Assembly (NCBI GenBank): GCA_963277665.1
Contig: OY728143.1
Location: 1,119,966,110-1,120,030,109, forward strand
DNA length: 64,000 nt
Origin: Viscum album
Taxonomy: Eukaryota; Streptophyta; Magnoliopsida; Santalales; Viscaceae
Direction: 5' to 3'
Shown one piece after another: positions 39,401 to 51,802 of the stretch (the stretch's first letter is position 1; each line of letters opens with the position of its first letter). A program made the position numbers and the translations under genes. The notes under the pieces were generated by a model. It was given only the letters and a program-made list of their open reading frames with translations. It was not told where the DNA came from and did no database searches.

Positions 39401-40870
39401 ATATTTTCCGTTTCCATTATCCCTTACTATACTGGGGATAGGTATAAAGGAGATAGATTTTTTGGAACCCATGAAGGGGATTCAAACATGTGTCTGACCT
39501 GCGCATGTGTAATGGACATCTAATTTACCAATTACGTGTTTTATATTATCTTTTTTTATTATTCCTACATCATTATAATCATGAATTTTACTATTTTATT
39601 ACAGTTTACGTAAATTGGGCGCACTCATACAATATCATTAGGCATGTAGCATCACATTTCATATATCTGTTTTCTTTTCATGCTTGGTGGTTCCATTAAT
39701 TAAATGTAATTTATAAAGTCTATTCTATGATTTTGTGATATATATGTACGGATATTCTAGATTTCATGAACTTTATAATTTTTGTTTTTCTATATTTTTA
39801 TGACTGTAACTGGTGTGTAGGTGTCGATATCATAGACATAATCCTGGATTAGGTAGGTGTGAATTTTTATGCTTTTACTATTCCTTAGAATGTAAATTTT
39901 TATTTGAGTCTTTTAATGTTCGTAAAGGGTAAAATATTCGGCCATAATGACTTTTAAAAATGGATTTATGTTGGATTTTGTTTTTTTAAAGTATTTTTAA
40001 AAAATGAAGATTAATGTGAAAATTTTACATGGAATTATTGAAAATGGAATTTGAAATTTTAAAGGGTATTTTCCATCATTTGGGACATGAACATGGTAAA
40101 CCTTTAGGTTTCCAAATAATGAATTCAAAATGGGAATAAATGGTTGGTTTTCTCAGTCTATATAAATGAAAATGGAATTTGGATATTAAAATGGTATTTA
40201 CTCTTGTTTGGTTATCATGTATAGTGAAAGTAGATTTTTAAATTTTTAAATAAATTTCAAGTGAAATGGTGGGTTTATGTGTTTAAATGGTATGAATGTA
40301 TATCGTATGATGTTTTTGGTCGAAAACATTATTTAATGTTGATTTTTTCAAGGATTGAAATGAATTGGATTAGTGAGATAGGATTTTAGTAGTCATGTTT
40401 GGAATTATTTAACTATTTTTTATGTGCATGTGAGACCCTCTTGAATTCCTTTTGGTTTTTGTTATTTATGTGAATTATGGAAAAAGGTAAACTATATTAG
40501 ATTGATCTTATCCCATGTTTTTGTGTTCTAAAAGTATAATATTATAAAAAGACAACCATTATGGGATGGATTCAGAAATGGTTGGAAGGTTTTTCTAGGA
40601 ACTTTCACTATTCTTGATCCCTCTAAAGAGGTTGATATCCTTTTTTTTGTTTTTAATTGGTGTCAATGTGCCACTCTATAATGCGAGTTGAATGTAAATT
40701 ATGGTATTTATATGCTTGTGTGATCCCTAAGTGAGACGAAAAAACCCTACGATAGTTGAGCTAGTGAGGTTATTTTAGGGTAAGTATATATGGTCTTATA
40801 TGATTATATCCAAGAACATTGATATCTGGATATAGGTTTAAACTTTAGGCTAGTATTATTATAAATATTA
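39401..40870. other. AT-rich stretch between LTR-like block C and RE5
   Basis: No domain recognised. GTAGGTGTGAATTTTTATG near 39857 resembles GTAGGTGGATCTATTTAAT near 34351. Small open frames at 39025-39237 and 39490-39699 are hydrophobic AT-rich runs without support. Confidence 0.35.
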
Positions 40871-43665
40871 TGGTTATACTTAGTCTTAAGTGGTTATGTA
40901 TCCTTTAGTGGGAGAATCATTTTAAGAACCTAGTTTTTTCTTGATGTAAGTTATTTGTTTATTTCTAACAATTGTCAATTTAAATTATTAGTTATGGAAT
41001 ATTCTGAATGCCTTTTGAGGCTGTGAAGGTAACAGGGGTGTTAGGGGTAGGTTTGGATACTGAAACCCATCTTTTGGGTAGAAAAAGGATTTCTGAATAG
41101 TTAGTTGAAATAATGTGTTGATGTTAGCATGGTTACTTCAAACAATGTGAGGTGGGATATTGGGATATAGGATCTCATGTTGTTTTGAAAAAACCCTATT
41201 ATTTGAGGTACACAACCATGAAGAAACTATTTAGTTTATTACATAGATTTTTTTCACTTTTTTCTAAGACATAGTCAAACAGGGCACACTAACCATGCAA
41301 AGTGACCCTCTCTATAGTAGTTGTTTCTTGGTTGGCACAGAGTTGGAAAAATTGGGAAACTAGAACATGTGTCCAAGTAACACTGGTGAAATTACAAAAT
41401 TACATTTAAAACCTAATAACATTAATCTTATTTTCTCCTCTCCTTTTGTGGATGTATTCTTAATGCCGGAATCTCCTCTTGGTGACAAAAGGTAGGATTT
41501 TCTACCATTTTTGCATCTAATCCTTAGATTGAGTGTCATTGGAATTTTTGGATCGGCATTTCTCAGTACTAAAATCATTTTTTCTTGTTCCTCATTCTTC
41601 TTGGTATCATATGCCCTATTTAGATAAAAGGGAAATTGTCATATTTATAGGTTTATCTCCCATTCATCATTTTTCTCCATGTTTGAGTCAAATCAAGAGC
41701 TGATATGGGATGATAATTCATCTAAAAACCTACTGTCAGTTGTCTCAAGATTTTTCCATAATGTTGGAGTGCTTAAATATTTTTCATTGTACCATGTGCC
41801 AAATTTTTAGAGTGATTCCCTTGAACTGAAATTAAATCCCTTTTTAAAATGGGTAAGTATGGCCTGAGAAATTAGTGATCCCCTTGATTAATTTTTAATG
41901 GTTATGGAACATGAATTAAAAACACTCCTTCAGTGTCTTGTTTAATTTAATAGACAACCATGAGTGGTAAATGAATTTGGTTATCATTGTGGTGTGTCAT
42001 CTACCCTTTCTTTTGGATTTCAATTAATGAACTGAATTTAATCATAATTGTAATTGAATTAAAAAATGGAAGGGGATGGAATGACCATAGCCCTAGGTTT
42101 GGACATTTAATGGATCATTTTATCATGAATTTACATTTTTAATGGATATACCTTGTGATAAAATTAATAGGAAAATCCTTCTAAGCATAACCCAAGCCAT
42201 GGGCCACCTTATGAGGTGAGGGTAAATGAATTGATCATGATGTTGAACTTTTAATTAATTAATTGAATTTTATTGAATGATTATAAAACACATGTAGAAC
42301 ATGGGTTACCATATGAACACCATTGATATACTCATTTAACTTCTACCATATATGCCTTTGGTGACACAGGGTTTCTTATAATAATTCCATGGACAACCTC
42401 ATTTGGATAATGACATTATTACACCCATTTGACACATGGGATCCTTGGTTGATTTTCATAGATGGAATCATGGGGTTGATTCATTATATGATTGATTTAT
42501 ACATGGAATACTTATGGACTTTCAAGGATGGACTAAATGGGGAATTTGATTATATAAAAAATTGATGACACATGGGATCCCTTAGTGGACTACAAAAGAT
42601 TGACTCGAATGGAAGTGATGTTATACCACACTGAGAGAGACACCAATATTTTTAAGATGAATTCCAAGGATTGGATACTAAGGTTCTTGGTTTATTATAT
42701 GCTTGGTGTGATACCTAGATTGAAAATAAGGAATGAAAATAATGGGCTTAGGTTCTTAATTGAATAATGAATGGAATGATTTATATGAGGCGTCTTCCAA
42801 GACAAAATAAAAGATTGGATTTGGATATAGACTTATAATATAAGGATGTCCTAGTTATGAATACTTGATATCATATCTTCATGGGGGATACTAGGTTACA
42901 TGAAAGGTCCTATGACTTATTAATTAATTGAACGTGAATATAAATTAATATATGCTTAAAAGTTAATTCAGGGATATGCTGGATAAGGCTGAAGAATGTA
43001 GAAGATGATGGATGTCCATGAAAACTTGGACCATTAGTGTTATTTACCATAAGTAATTCGATACATGTTCTCTTACCTTTGTACACTCATATTATTATAT
43101 ATCCACTGGCTTCATGGGAGTAGACCTTTGGGTGGTTTCCTAATGGGATTTTATCTCAAACCCTATTTGGGATATCGATGGGTACATGGATAGACTATAT
43201 GATTGCAGGTATATATAAGGTCAAGTTCCTAGATAATTTTTTCAAATTTATTCTTAGAACAAGGGAGGAATAGGGACCATCTAAGGCTCATTATTCTAGT
43301 TAGATTCTATTCTTTCTTCTTGGATTTTTTTAACTTGTATTGTACACCTACTATGTACTCTTGTTTTGGTAGCTTGGTAGACACATGACATGATGTGTAT
43401 GATCATCAATTTGAATATGATATTAAATATGGATTTATTTATACTTTCCATCATTTGTCTAATGTTATATTTTTATAATTATTTTTATATGGATTTTATG
43501 ATTGCTACTTTTGTGTTACACTCTGGTAACTTGGTATTCTCTCCCCACAAACACACCCTAGTCCCTCGCAGCTAGTCAGAATCCTCTAGAAATTGGAGGG
43601 ATGTGCTATGTCTAATTGGCCCACTAGTCTTGGGTCACATTTTAGTGGAATTTAGGTCCGGTACA
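40871..43665 (+). repeat. RE5 5' LTR
   Basis: Starts TGGTTATACTTAG and ends CCGGTACA. TTGGAATATG follows, a weak relic of the tRNA-Met primer site. Matches 49003-51802, for example GAAACCCATCTTTTG at 41062 against GAACCCATCTTTTGTGG at 49201, and a CATGACACC-CC-type U5 end. The minus open frame at 41360-41578 is chance. Confidence 0.8.
42287..42640 (+). repeat. ~68-bp minisatellite in RE5 5' LTR
   Basis: Degenerate units begin with a TGACACATGGGATCC-like core near 42362, 42430, 42497 and 42566 (spacing 67-69 bp), with one weaker unit before. The same array is in the other LTR. Confidence 0.7.
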
Positions 43666-44603
43666 TTGGAATATGTTATCATATGTTTTTCATTATAGTT
43701 TTCTTAAATATTTAGAGACAATATAAATGTATATGAAGGAATATAAATTTGGTAATGAGTTTTCCCGGTGCATAGCTATCCCACATACATGAAATGGCCA
43801 AATTTACTCAAATAAATAAAATTCAGAATTTTTTCAGTTAGAGTTGATTTGATCAACCATTGGGCAATGCACATGAATTTTCTTGTTGTTATTAATAATA
43901 TTTGTGGGTTCTATTTCATTGCAACTAGATGAGATGGGGTTATTCTATCTCATGCGTTATTTTATATAAATTTTAAAATCACATGCCATAAAATATTTCA
44001 TTCTGTATAGGATGAATTTCCTTTTATCCTGATTGTGTGATTGGAACCATGATAGATATATATACTATTGTGGTAGACTTATGTGCAAGGTTCTGAGAAC
44101 ATAGTCAGTACTTAGAGTTATGGTTTTATCCAAACCAGTGTTTTTATAATTAGGCTAGAATAGAAACCCTAAGAAGCCAATTTTGACATGTTGATTCCTA
44201 GACTATGTGTCACATGAACTTGAATGTGTTACGAAGTGTATTATTTGGATGGAATATTTTGGTTCATAAGCAGTATGTGCCCTTATATATTGGAATTTGG
44301 TGAACCATTTGGTTCAAAAAATTTAAAATATATTATGATATAATTGAAATGAAATGAGAATAAAATGGAATTTTTTAATTCTTTTATAGAACATAATTTA
44401 GACCTAGCCTATGTAGTTGGCAGTACGTAGTATCTCTTTCATTTAAATGAGTTGTAGGTTGCCCATACCTGACTATAAGAGTATGTAAATTGGTGTGTTC
44501 ATATATAAGAAGGATTATAAGTATCATATTCCAACAACTATTCTTTTAGAAATGACATTTTATAACGTTATTCTCTATGGGATGCATTTGGATTTGTACA
44601 GGA

Positions 44604-45800
44604 ATGCCAACATGGATACCTCCTGTGGTATACCAGGATGGTGGTGACGACCACACCCCAAAAGCAGTGGATCATGGGATACTTCTAGATCATACTTTAG
44701 TTCCAGCTATGACACTAGAAGTTGTTTAAAAAATAGTGGTTGAGGAATATTTTTTGAGGACATTTTAAATTTCATGAATACCATTTAGGGAGCATCATGA
44801 CTAGACTCGAGTATAGTAGAGTTGGTTCATGAGTTGTAGCAGTAGTATTTGCCCATGTTTTCAAGGGATTGTGGAAATCATGTAGTAATGTCATGGATAT
44901 AGGACATGCTATCTATCATTGAGAATTTTCAAATGCATCCCAGGAGGATGTTAGATCTTTCTATGTATATGTTTCATGATTCTTCCAAGAGATGGGGGAT
45001 TTCATTACTCAAACATAAAATTATCGTGAGATATCATGGATGATTTTCATACATCCATATATGATTAGTTCTATCTTGATACAATGAGGGATGATAGATC
45101 CCAAGAGTTAATTCACATGTATTGGGGAGCATTACCAGTTATGGTTTATTTGACTTATTATGAAGAGGTGCAGTGCTTCAAACCTATTCTGATGGGTGTT
45201 GAGTAAACTAAACCATGACGATTGGGGGATGGTCAAAGGTAGGAATTCTGATCCCATGTGAATTTATTTTGGCTCACTATAATTTTTTGAATAATGAATT
45301 GGGATTTAATCACATAGAGCGACCTAAGAGATGATGGGGGTCCGATCCAGGGTTGTTCAACACCGATATCATGGACTACATTGACAGGTAATTGGAAGAA
45401 TAATCTGGAGATTTCACACAGTGACATTAGTTTCCACAGAATATAGTAATGTAGCCAAATGAGATTCCACCTATCCTATAGATGGGGATATATGAGATCT
45501 CAGTTTAGGAGAGACCTAGTTTATTGCCAATCATATGGAATTATGGGCCATCTATATCACATTTTCCAAAAATTTCCTCTGAAATCTAAGAAGATAGGGT
45601 CTTGACTAACTCTACATTAAAGAGAAGTGTCAAAAACTACTCATTAGGTGTCGAGTTGGAGTTCAGCTAGACACTAAGGGAGAGGTTGTTTTTGTGGCCA
45701 AATTAGTCATACTCGATAAATGTAGTGAAATTAGAGAATATTTACGTTGGGAAGCCAAGGTGTATCATAGGGCCACAAATTAGGGCATATATACGTAATG
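44604..45800 (+). pseudogene. RE5 gag and protease region, heavily broken
   Basis: The ATG at 44604 follows TTTGTACAGGA, a typical leader end for these elements, and opens MPTWIPPVVYQDGGDDHTP before stops accumulate. Capsid motifs are hard to read. The placement between the primer-site relic and RT supports gag. No zinc knuckle was found. Confidence 0.5.
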
Positions 45801-47470
45801 AAACTGATAAATGAATATAATAATCCCAAATATTCAACTAAGAGAGTTACTATAGGACCTCTATTTCATCGAGATGATGGGTTATCAAATCATTCTTGGG
45901 ATGGAATGTTTGTTTAACATTTATGATTTCATTTATTTTTATCACTATAGGGTGACCATCACATCACCACATAGAAGAAAGTTTATTTAAAAGGATGAAG
46001 AGGACATCCAGGTGGGCCAAAATGGACCCAGGAATATGGGATGAGTTCGATGACAACCATGATTTCAAGATTATTTTTGATTGAACAGATAACACATGTA
46101 GAATATTTCCCCCCATTATTTGTTTGTTTCATCAATGTTTTCCCAAATTAATTTGTAGGAATAACTCTAGTGAGAGAGTTAGATTTCTCTATCAAGTTAG
46201 TGCCCAGAGTTGCACTGGTATCCATTCCTTCTTACAGAATGGACACTACTGAGATGTGTAATCTCAATAGGTAGTTAGATGATTCATAGTAAAAGGCTTT
46301 TATTTGACCCATTACATCTATGTGGAGTTTATAGGCCATATTGTAAAAATTTAATATGCTTCCCTTAGAGTATATGTTCATTACTCTAAATTGAGTCAAC
46401 TAATTGTTAAGAACTGGTATCCTCTACCATAGATGGATGCATATTTTGATCATCATTGAGGAACTTTTGTATTCATGAAATTTGATTTACGATCTGGTTA
46501 CTATCATGTGCATGTTATCCCATAAGACATACCTCACGTATATTTTTATAGCAGGTATGGCTAATTTGAGTATCATGATATGTTTTTGGGTCTCATTAAT
46601 GAGCCCACAGTCTTTATGGAACTAATGAACTAAATTTACCATCCTTTTCTCAATTAATGTTTCATGGTATTATTCGATGATGTCTTTTTGTATGGTCATA
46701 TTGAAAAAACCATGCCAAACATCTTGACATCATTATTAACACACTAATAGAGAATCATCTAACTGATATGATGAAAATGTGAAACTTCTGGATGGATCAT
46801 ATTGACATCTGAGGTCGTATTATCTCAATGAAAGGAGTGTCAGTTGTCCCATAAGAGTTTATATATATAGTTTCCATGGAGCATCTCAAGTGATACTTCT
46901 AGATATATATTTTCATGGGGTTGGATGGTAATTACAATAATTTCCTACAGGAAATATCACACCTAACATCACCTCTCATGGGATTGAATAAGAAGAGAAT
47001 AATTCTTTTATGGTCTGATGTGTGGAATTTATCCTTTCAATAACTAAAAGGGAGATTGACTTCAGAACTAATACTATTTCTTCTAAATCTAAATAGGATT
47101 TATACAATATACTATTAAGTATTAGGTATTAGAGTAGGATTAGTATTTTTATATGTGGATATAGTCCTATCATATGGGTATAAGTAAGTGAGGCCACATG
47201 GGATGAATTTAATGACACACAATATCAAATTAGTAGTAGTTTTTCATGCATTATATTATAGGATTTATTTATTACTTTTAGAGAATTTTATGGGGTTTAG
47301 AGATAACAAAAACTTTATTTACATATTTACACACAGTGATGTGAATATGATACAGTGAAGTTGGGTTGAATACCTACTATATTTTGATGTCAATATTTCA
47401 TACACACTGAGTTAAGGAAAATAAATGGCTGATGCACTATGAATAATTACTTCGATACAAGAATCTGATC
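45801..47470 (+). pseudogene. RE5 reverse transcriptase and RNase H, broken
   Basis: The lead-in reads ELDFSIKLVPRVALVSIPSY near 46170-46235. RT reads NWYPLP near 46412, FDLRSGYYHVHVIP near 46480, FMELMN near 46614 and a catalytic LFDDVFLYG with both aspartates (codons 46676-46681). RNase H: RDNKNFIYIFTHSDVNMIQ near 47303 and a MADAL end near 47420. Frames shift several times. Confidence 0.8.
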
Positions 47471-48880
47471 TGGCCAATAGAGAGTGGTTTCTTATAACCT
47501 TGTTCACTGAGATTCACTTGGAGGTGTAGGACAGTCAAGGGAAGACCTTTATTTTATCCTTAGTTGTGACATATACACTACTATATAGATTGATGATGAT
47601 GAATCTATCAGATTATGATGGCCTTGTCTTATAGAAGAGCATGGATGGGGAAGAACCTTCTACCTGTTAGATTATAGGTGAGGATGAAATTATGTGTGTA
47701 CATTGTCATGTATGGGTTTTATCCTACTTGTGTGAGGAGAAGATATGAGGATTTCATTTTTCATCTAAGGAAGTTCACCCCAACATCACCTTGATATATT
47801 AATATTTACATCACCAATATTAGTGGTCGGGTATGAGAAGTGATGTAGCTAGTTTTTTCATGATGTGCTCTAGTTGTTAGCAGGTGAAGGAGGAACATCA
47901 TAAACAATACAAACTTTTATAGTAGATAACCATTCCCATGCTGAAGTGGGATGACATAGTGATGGACTTTGTGATGGGTTTACTATGTTCTCCTCGAGGT
48001 AAGTATGTCATATGGAATATTTTTGAAATAATCACAATGGTTTCTCATTTCTTACTTATAAACATAGATCTTTTTAGTTGGTGATATCCTGCGATTGTAT
48101 ATCCATGAGATATTATGACTTCACTAGGTCCCTTATACTATCATTTTGGATAGGAATGTTTGGTATACATCCCAGTTCGGGCATAGTCTATAGAGGGTGT
48201 TAGGTAAATGGGTTCTCTAGAGCACGACATACCACAATCAAAATGATGACAAATTAAATCCCACGATATAGGTGATTAAGGACATGTCGTGGGAATGCAT
48301 ACTAGATTTTAGGGGCTCCACGGAGAGGAACATAACTGTAGTTCAATTCTCCTAAAAAACACCTTTCAAGATACAATTTATATATAATTTCATGGGGATT
48401 TGTATGGTAGCCCATGCATGTCACCCCTATAATAGTTAGAGGATGGAGAGGTATCTATGCATTAACCATGTCTCATATAGAAAATTATAGAGTATGTTCA
48501 ATTGATGTGGAAGTAGATGGATAATACATAGTCTCGAAAGATATAGTAACCCAATCTCTATAGAAAACCTTTTGAGTTCAAGATTTAGGATTAGGAATTT
48601 TCATTTTTTTCACCTAGGATATGTCACAAGAGGATCAAGAGACATTGTACATTATCACTATGATACGATGAGCCTTTTGAGATTCTGTAGTTAGTTGGGA
48701 CAGTAGCCTATCATTTTAAGTTACTATAGATAAATCGAACCATGCATTAAGTCTTCCACATATCTCAAAAACACCTTTATCATTCATACCAATCACATTC
48801 ATTTCATCCTGAGGAGGTTGAGTTGTAGGAAGATGTGTCTTTTGAGGGTTATCCTATTCATATAGTGGATCATATCATGA
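47471..48880 (+). pseudogene. RE5 integrase, broken
   Basis: The core starts LKWDDIVMDFVMGLLCSPRG near 47945, keeping the first aspartate. ILDRNVWYTSQF near 48140 keeps the second. The glutamate position reads DKLNPTI near 48250, so the third catalytic acid is lost. The C-terminal module reads EPFEIL then LVGTVAYHFKLL near 48670-48720, VFHISQKHLYHSYQS near 48750, and EDVSFEGYPIHIVD near 48829. No chromodomain was read before the LTR. Confidence 0.8.
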
Positions 48881-49002
48881 TGGTTCTATGATTATGGTTA
48901 TATTTTTAGTATTGGGGATATGATAGCATGGCCACATATAGGATATGGAATGGGAGTGGGGGACAAAGAACATGCATATTGTCCAGAGTTGTTGGAATAT
49001 TA

Positions 49003-51802
49003 TGCTTCAACACCCTTAGAAAAGAAAATTTGGGGAAATTTTGATTTAATGTGGGGGTTTCGAAGAACCTAATTCTTTATTGAGGTTTGGAATCATTTTA
49101 TTTCAAAAAAAAATCAGCTAAAATGTTAAAAAAAGAATATTGTGAATTCACATTGAATTTTGGAGGGAACATTGGTTTATGAGGCTGGTTTGGAGACTAG
49201 AACCCATCTTTTGTGGAGAAAAGGGTTGGACACAATGTTAGTAGAAACCAAACAGGGATGTATGCACAATTACTTCACATCATGTGGGAATTTATAGTGG
49301 GATGATGGAGCTCACAATGTTTTAAAATTATTTCCATTTTATTTCCATAGCCATTCATAAACTCCTAGTTTTTTACAGAGGAGTTTTCCTGATTTGTGAT
49401 AGGTTATTCAAATAATGAACTCTAACCATGTGAAGTTCTCATCCTTACAATAGTGGGCAAATGATTGGTTCACGGGTTGGCCAACCATGTTTCTAAATTT
49501 TTTGGTCCAGTAATATTTGCAAAATTTTAAAATTTCCTTTAATTTTTTACTATAAACCTATTTTATCCTTTCCTTTTGTTGATAGCTTATTGAGAGAGGA
49601 AGATTCTCTTTTATTCAAAAATAATATTTTCTACCTTTTATTCATCTGAACATGGAATCAGGCATCATCAATATAATTCAATCTATGTTGGTGACTAATA
49701 AGTTCCTATTATGTTTTCACATTTTCTTATTATTGTCAAATATACAGATTAGATGAAATATTAATTTCCTTATTTCCATGTTCTTTAAACATTATTTGAT
49801 TTTAACTCAATATGATTCAAAATATGAGCTAATATAGGATGAGGATTATACTACGAATCTATGGTAGGAGGTATCATACTTTTTCCTTAATGTTAGAGAA
49901 CTTTTATAAATGTTGTTGTGTAGCATTCCCAATTTTTGGAACGACACCCTTGAATTGAAATGAAATCCTTGTTTAAAATGGATATAAATAGCCCAAGTGA
50001 TTATTGAGCTCATTTATGAATGATTAAAGGTTGTGGAAAATGAATTAGAACAAACCCTTTATGTGTGTAATTAAATTAAATGGGCCACCACATGAGGTAA
50101 ATGAATTGGGTCACCCTTGAGGTGTGGCGTTTAACATTTCTATGGGATATCAATTAATGAATTGAAATTTATTATGCATCATAATTCAATTATTAATGTA
50201 AGGGATTGGAATGACCATGATCTAGGATTTACCTTATAAGGAATGGTTTAAGTATGAATTTTCCTTTATAATGAAATAACCACATTAGAAAATTAATATG
50301 ATAATCCTTCTAATCTTATCGATTTAGTTGATCCACCTTCTCAGCAGAGGTTAAATGAATTTATCTTGATGATTTAATTTTAATTTATTAATTGACTTTT
50401 CATGAATGTTTCTAATCCTTGGGTGACACATGCGATCTCATATGAACACCTATGATGGAATCATTTGAGTACACTCATTTATAAATTGGGTGAAAATGGG
50501 TTCCTATAAGAACACCATGGGTATAATAATTTTTATACTTCCTTTAATATAACTAATTGACACTAGGACTCCCCAGTACATATATATGGACCGACTCAGA
50601 GGGATAATTCATTATAAGATAGAGTGACACATGGAATCCTTATAGTATTTCAAGGATATAGTGAAAGGGGTATTTGATCATATATTCCATTGGTGACACT
50701 TTGTCTCTTGTAGTGGACTGTATAAAATGACTAGAATGGTGGTGATATTATACCACACCCATCGTGACACTATGTTTTCCATGAGGAAATCATAGGAAGA
50801 TTTTGTAATGTGCTTAATGTATGATATTCCTAGAGTGATACCTATATTATAAATAATTATTTACAAGGATGGGATTAGGTACATAATTCAATAATTAATA
50901 GAATGATTTATATGATGCATCTACCAAGTCAATGCACAAACTTTGATTCAGTCAGAGACTTATACTATAATGATGGATTGGTTAGGAATCCTTGATCCCA
51001 TAACCTCACAAGAAACATAATGCTATGTGTCTGGTACAAAGAATTATTAATTAAATGAACATGGTTATAAAGTAAAATAAGATAGATTGTTAATTTAGAG
51101 ACGTACCAGCTAAGGGTGAAGTAGGTAGAAAAGGAAAAGTGTCTATAAGAACCCAGACCATTATATTTTATATAAATTATTACTTATTTACATATTATAT
51201 CACTACCTGACAACTATTTGTATTTAATATTTAGTGACAGGATGGAGTTAGACCTTTGGATGGTTGCATACTAGGATTGTATATCACAACATGTTCTGGT
51301 CGTCGATGAGTACCCAAATACATTATATGATTTCCTGTATGGATAAGGGATACTTTCCATCTACAGGATTATGATTTCTTCTTAGGACCATGAGAGAATA
51401 GGAACTTTCCGAGTCTCATGATGCAAGATAGATACTTTTTAGTCTCATTTATTTTTGTGTCACATATTGGTCTGCTACGATGTACACATATTTTGGATTC
51501 TTTTTAGACACAGTTCATTACCTGTATGATCATCATTTTATATATGATATTCCTTCTAGATTTATTTATAATTTATTTATTTTTGTATATATTTTTTTTA
51601 TTTTTATACTGATTTAGTTATTGATTATATAACATCTAAAACTATATTACACTCTCATAATAGGGAATAGTATCCATATAGGCCGACCTTGTCCCCTCAC
51701 TACTAGTCATCAGCCTATGGTGTTTGGGGAGATTCACTTGAGGCCACATTTCCCACAGGGATCAGGGTACTTTTCAGTGCTATTCATCTATAGGATGTTA
51801 CA
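49003..51802 (+). repeat. RE5 3' LTR
   Basis: Starts TGCTTCAACACCC and ends AGGATGTTACA. Collinear with the 5' LTR, including the minisatellite and the U5 end CACTACTAGTCATCAGCC near 51697. Confidence 0.82.
50424..50763 (+). repeat. ~68-bp minisatellite in RE5 3' LTR
   Basis: Five degenerate units with TGACACATG- or TGACACTA-like starts at about 50424, 50492, 50560, 50628 and 50696, ending TGTTATACCACAC-like as in the other LTR. Confidence 0.7.

Larger units (their letters stand above)
40871..51802 (+). mobile_element. RE5: decayed Tekay-like gypsy element with two 2.8-kb LTRs
   Basis: LTRs 40871-43665 (2795 bp) and 49003-51802 (2800 bp) agree in length and internal order, flanking 5.3 kb with gag, protease region, RT, RNase H and integrase in plus-strand gypsy order. 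Target duplications are not clean (TATTA at left, ATATA at right). Almost no frame stays open beyond 60 codons, so it is among the most decayed coding regions here, yet domain words remain in order. Confidence 0.85.
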
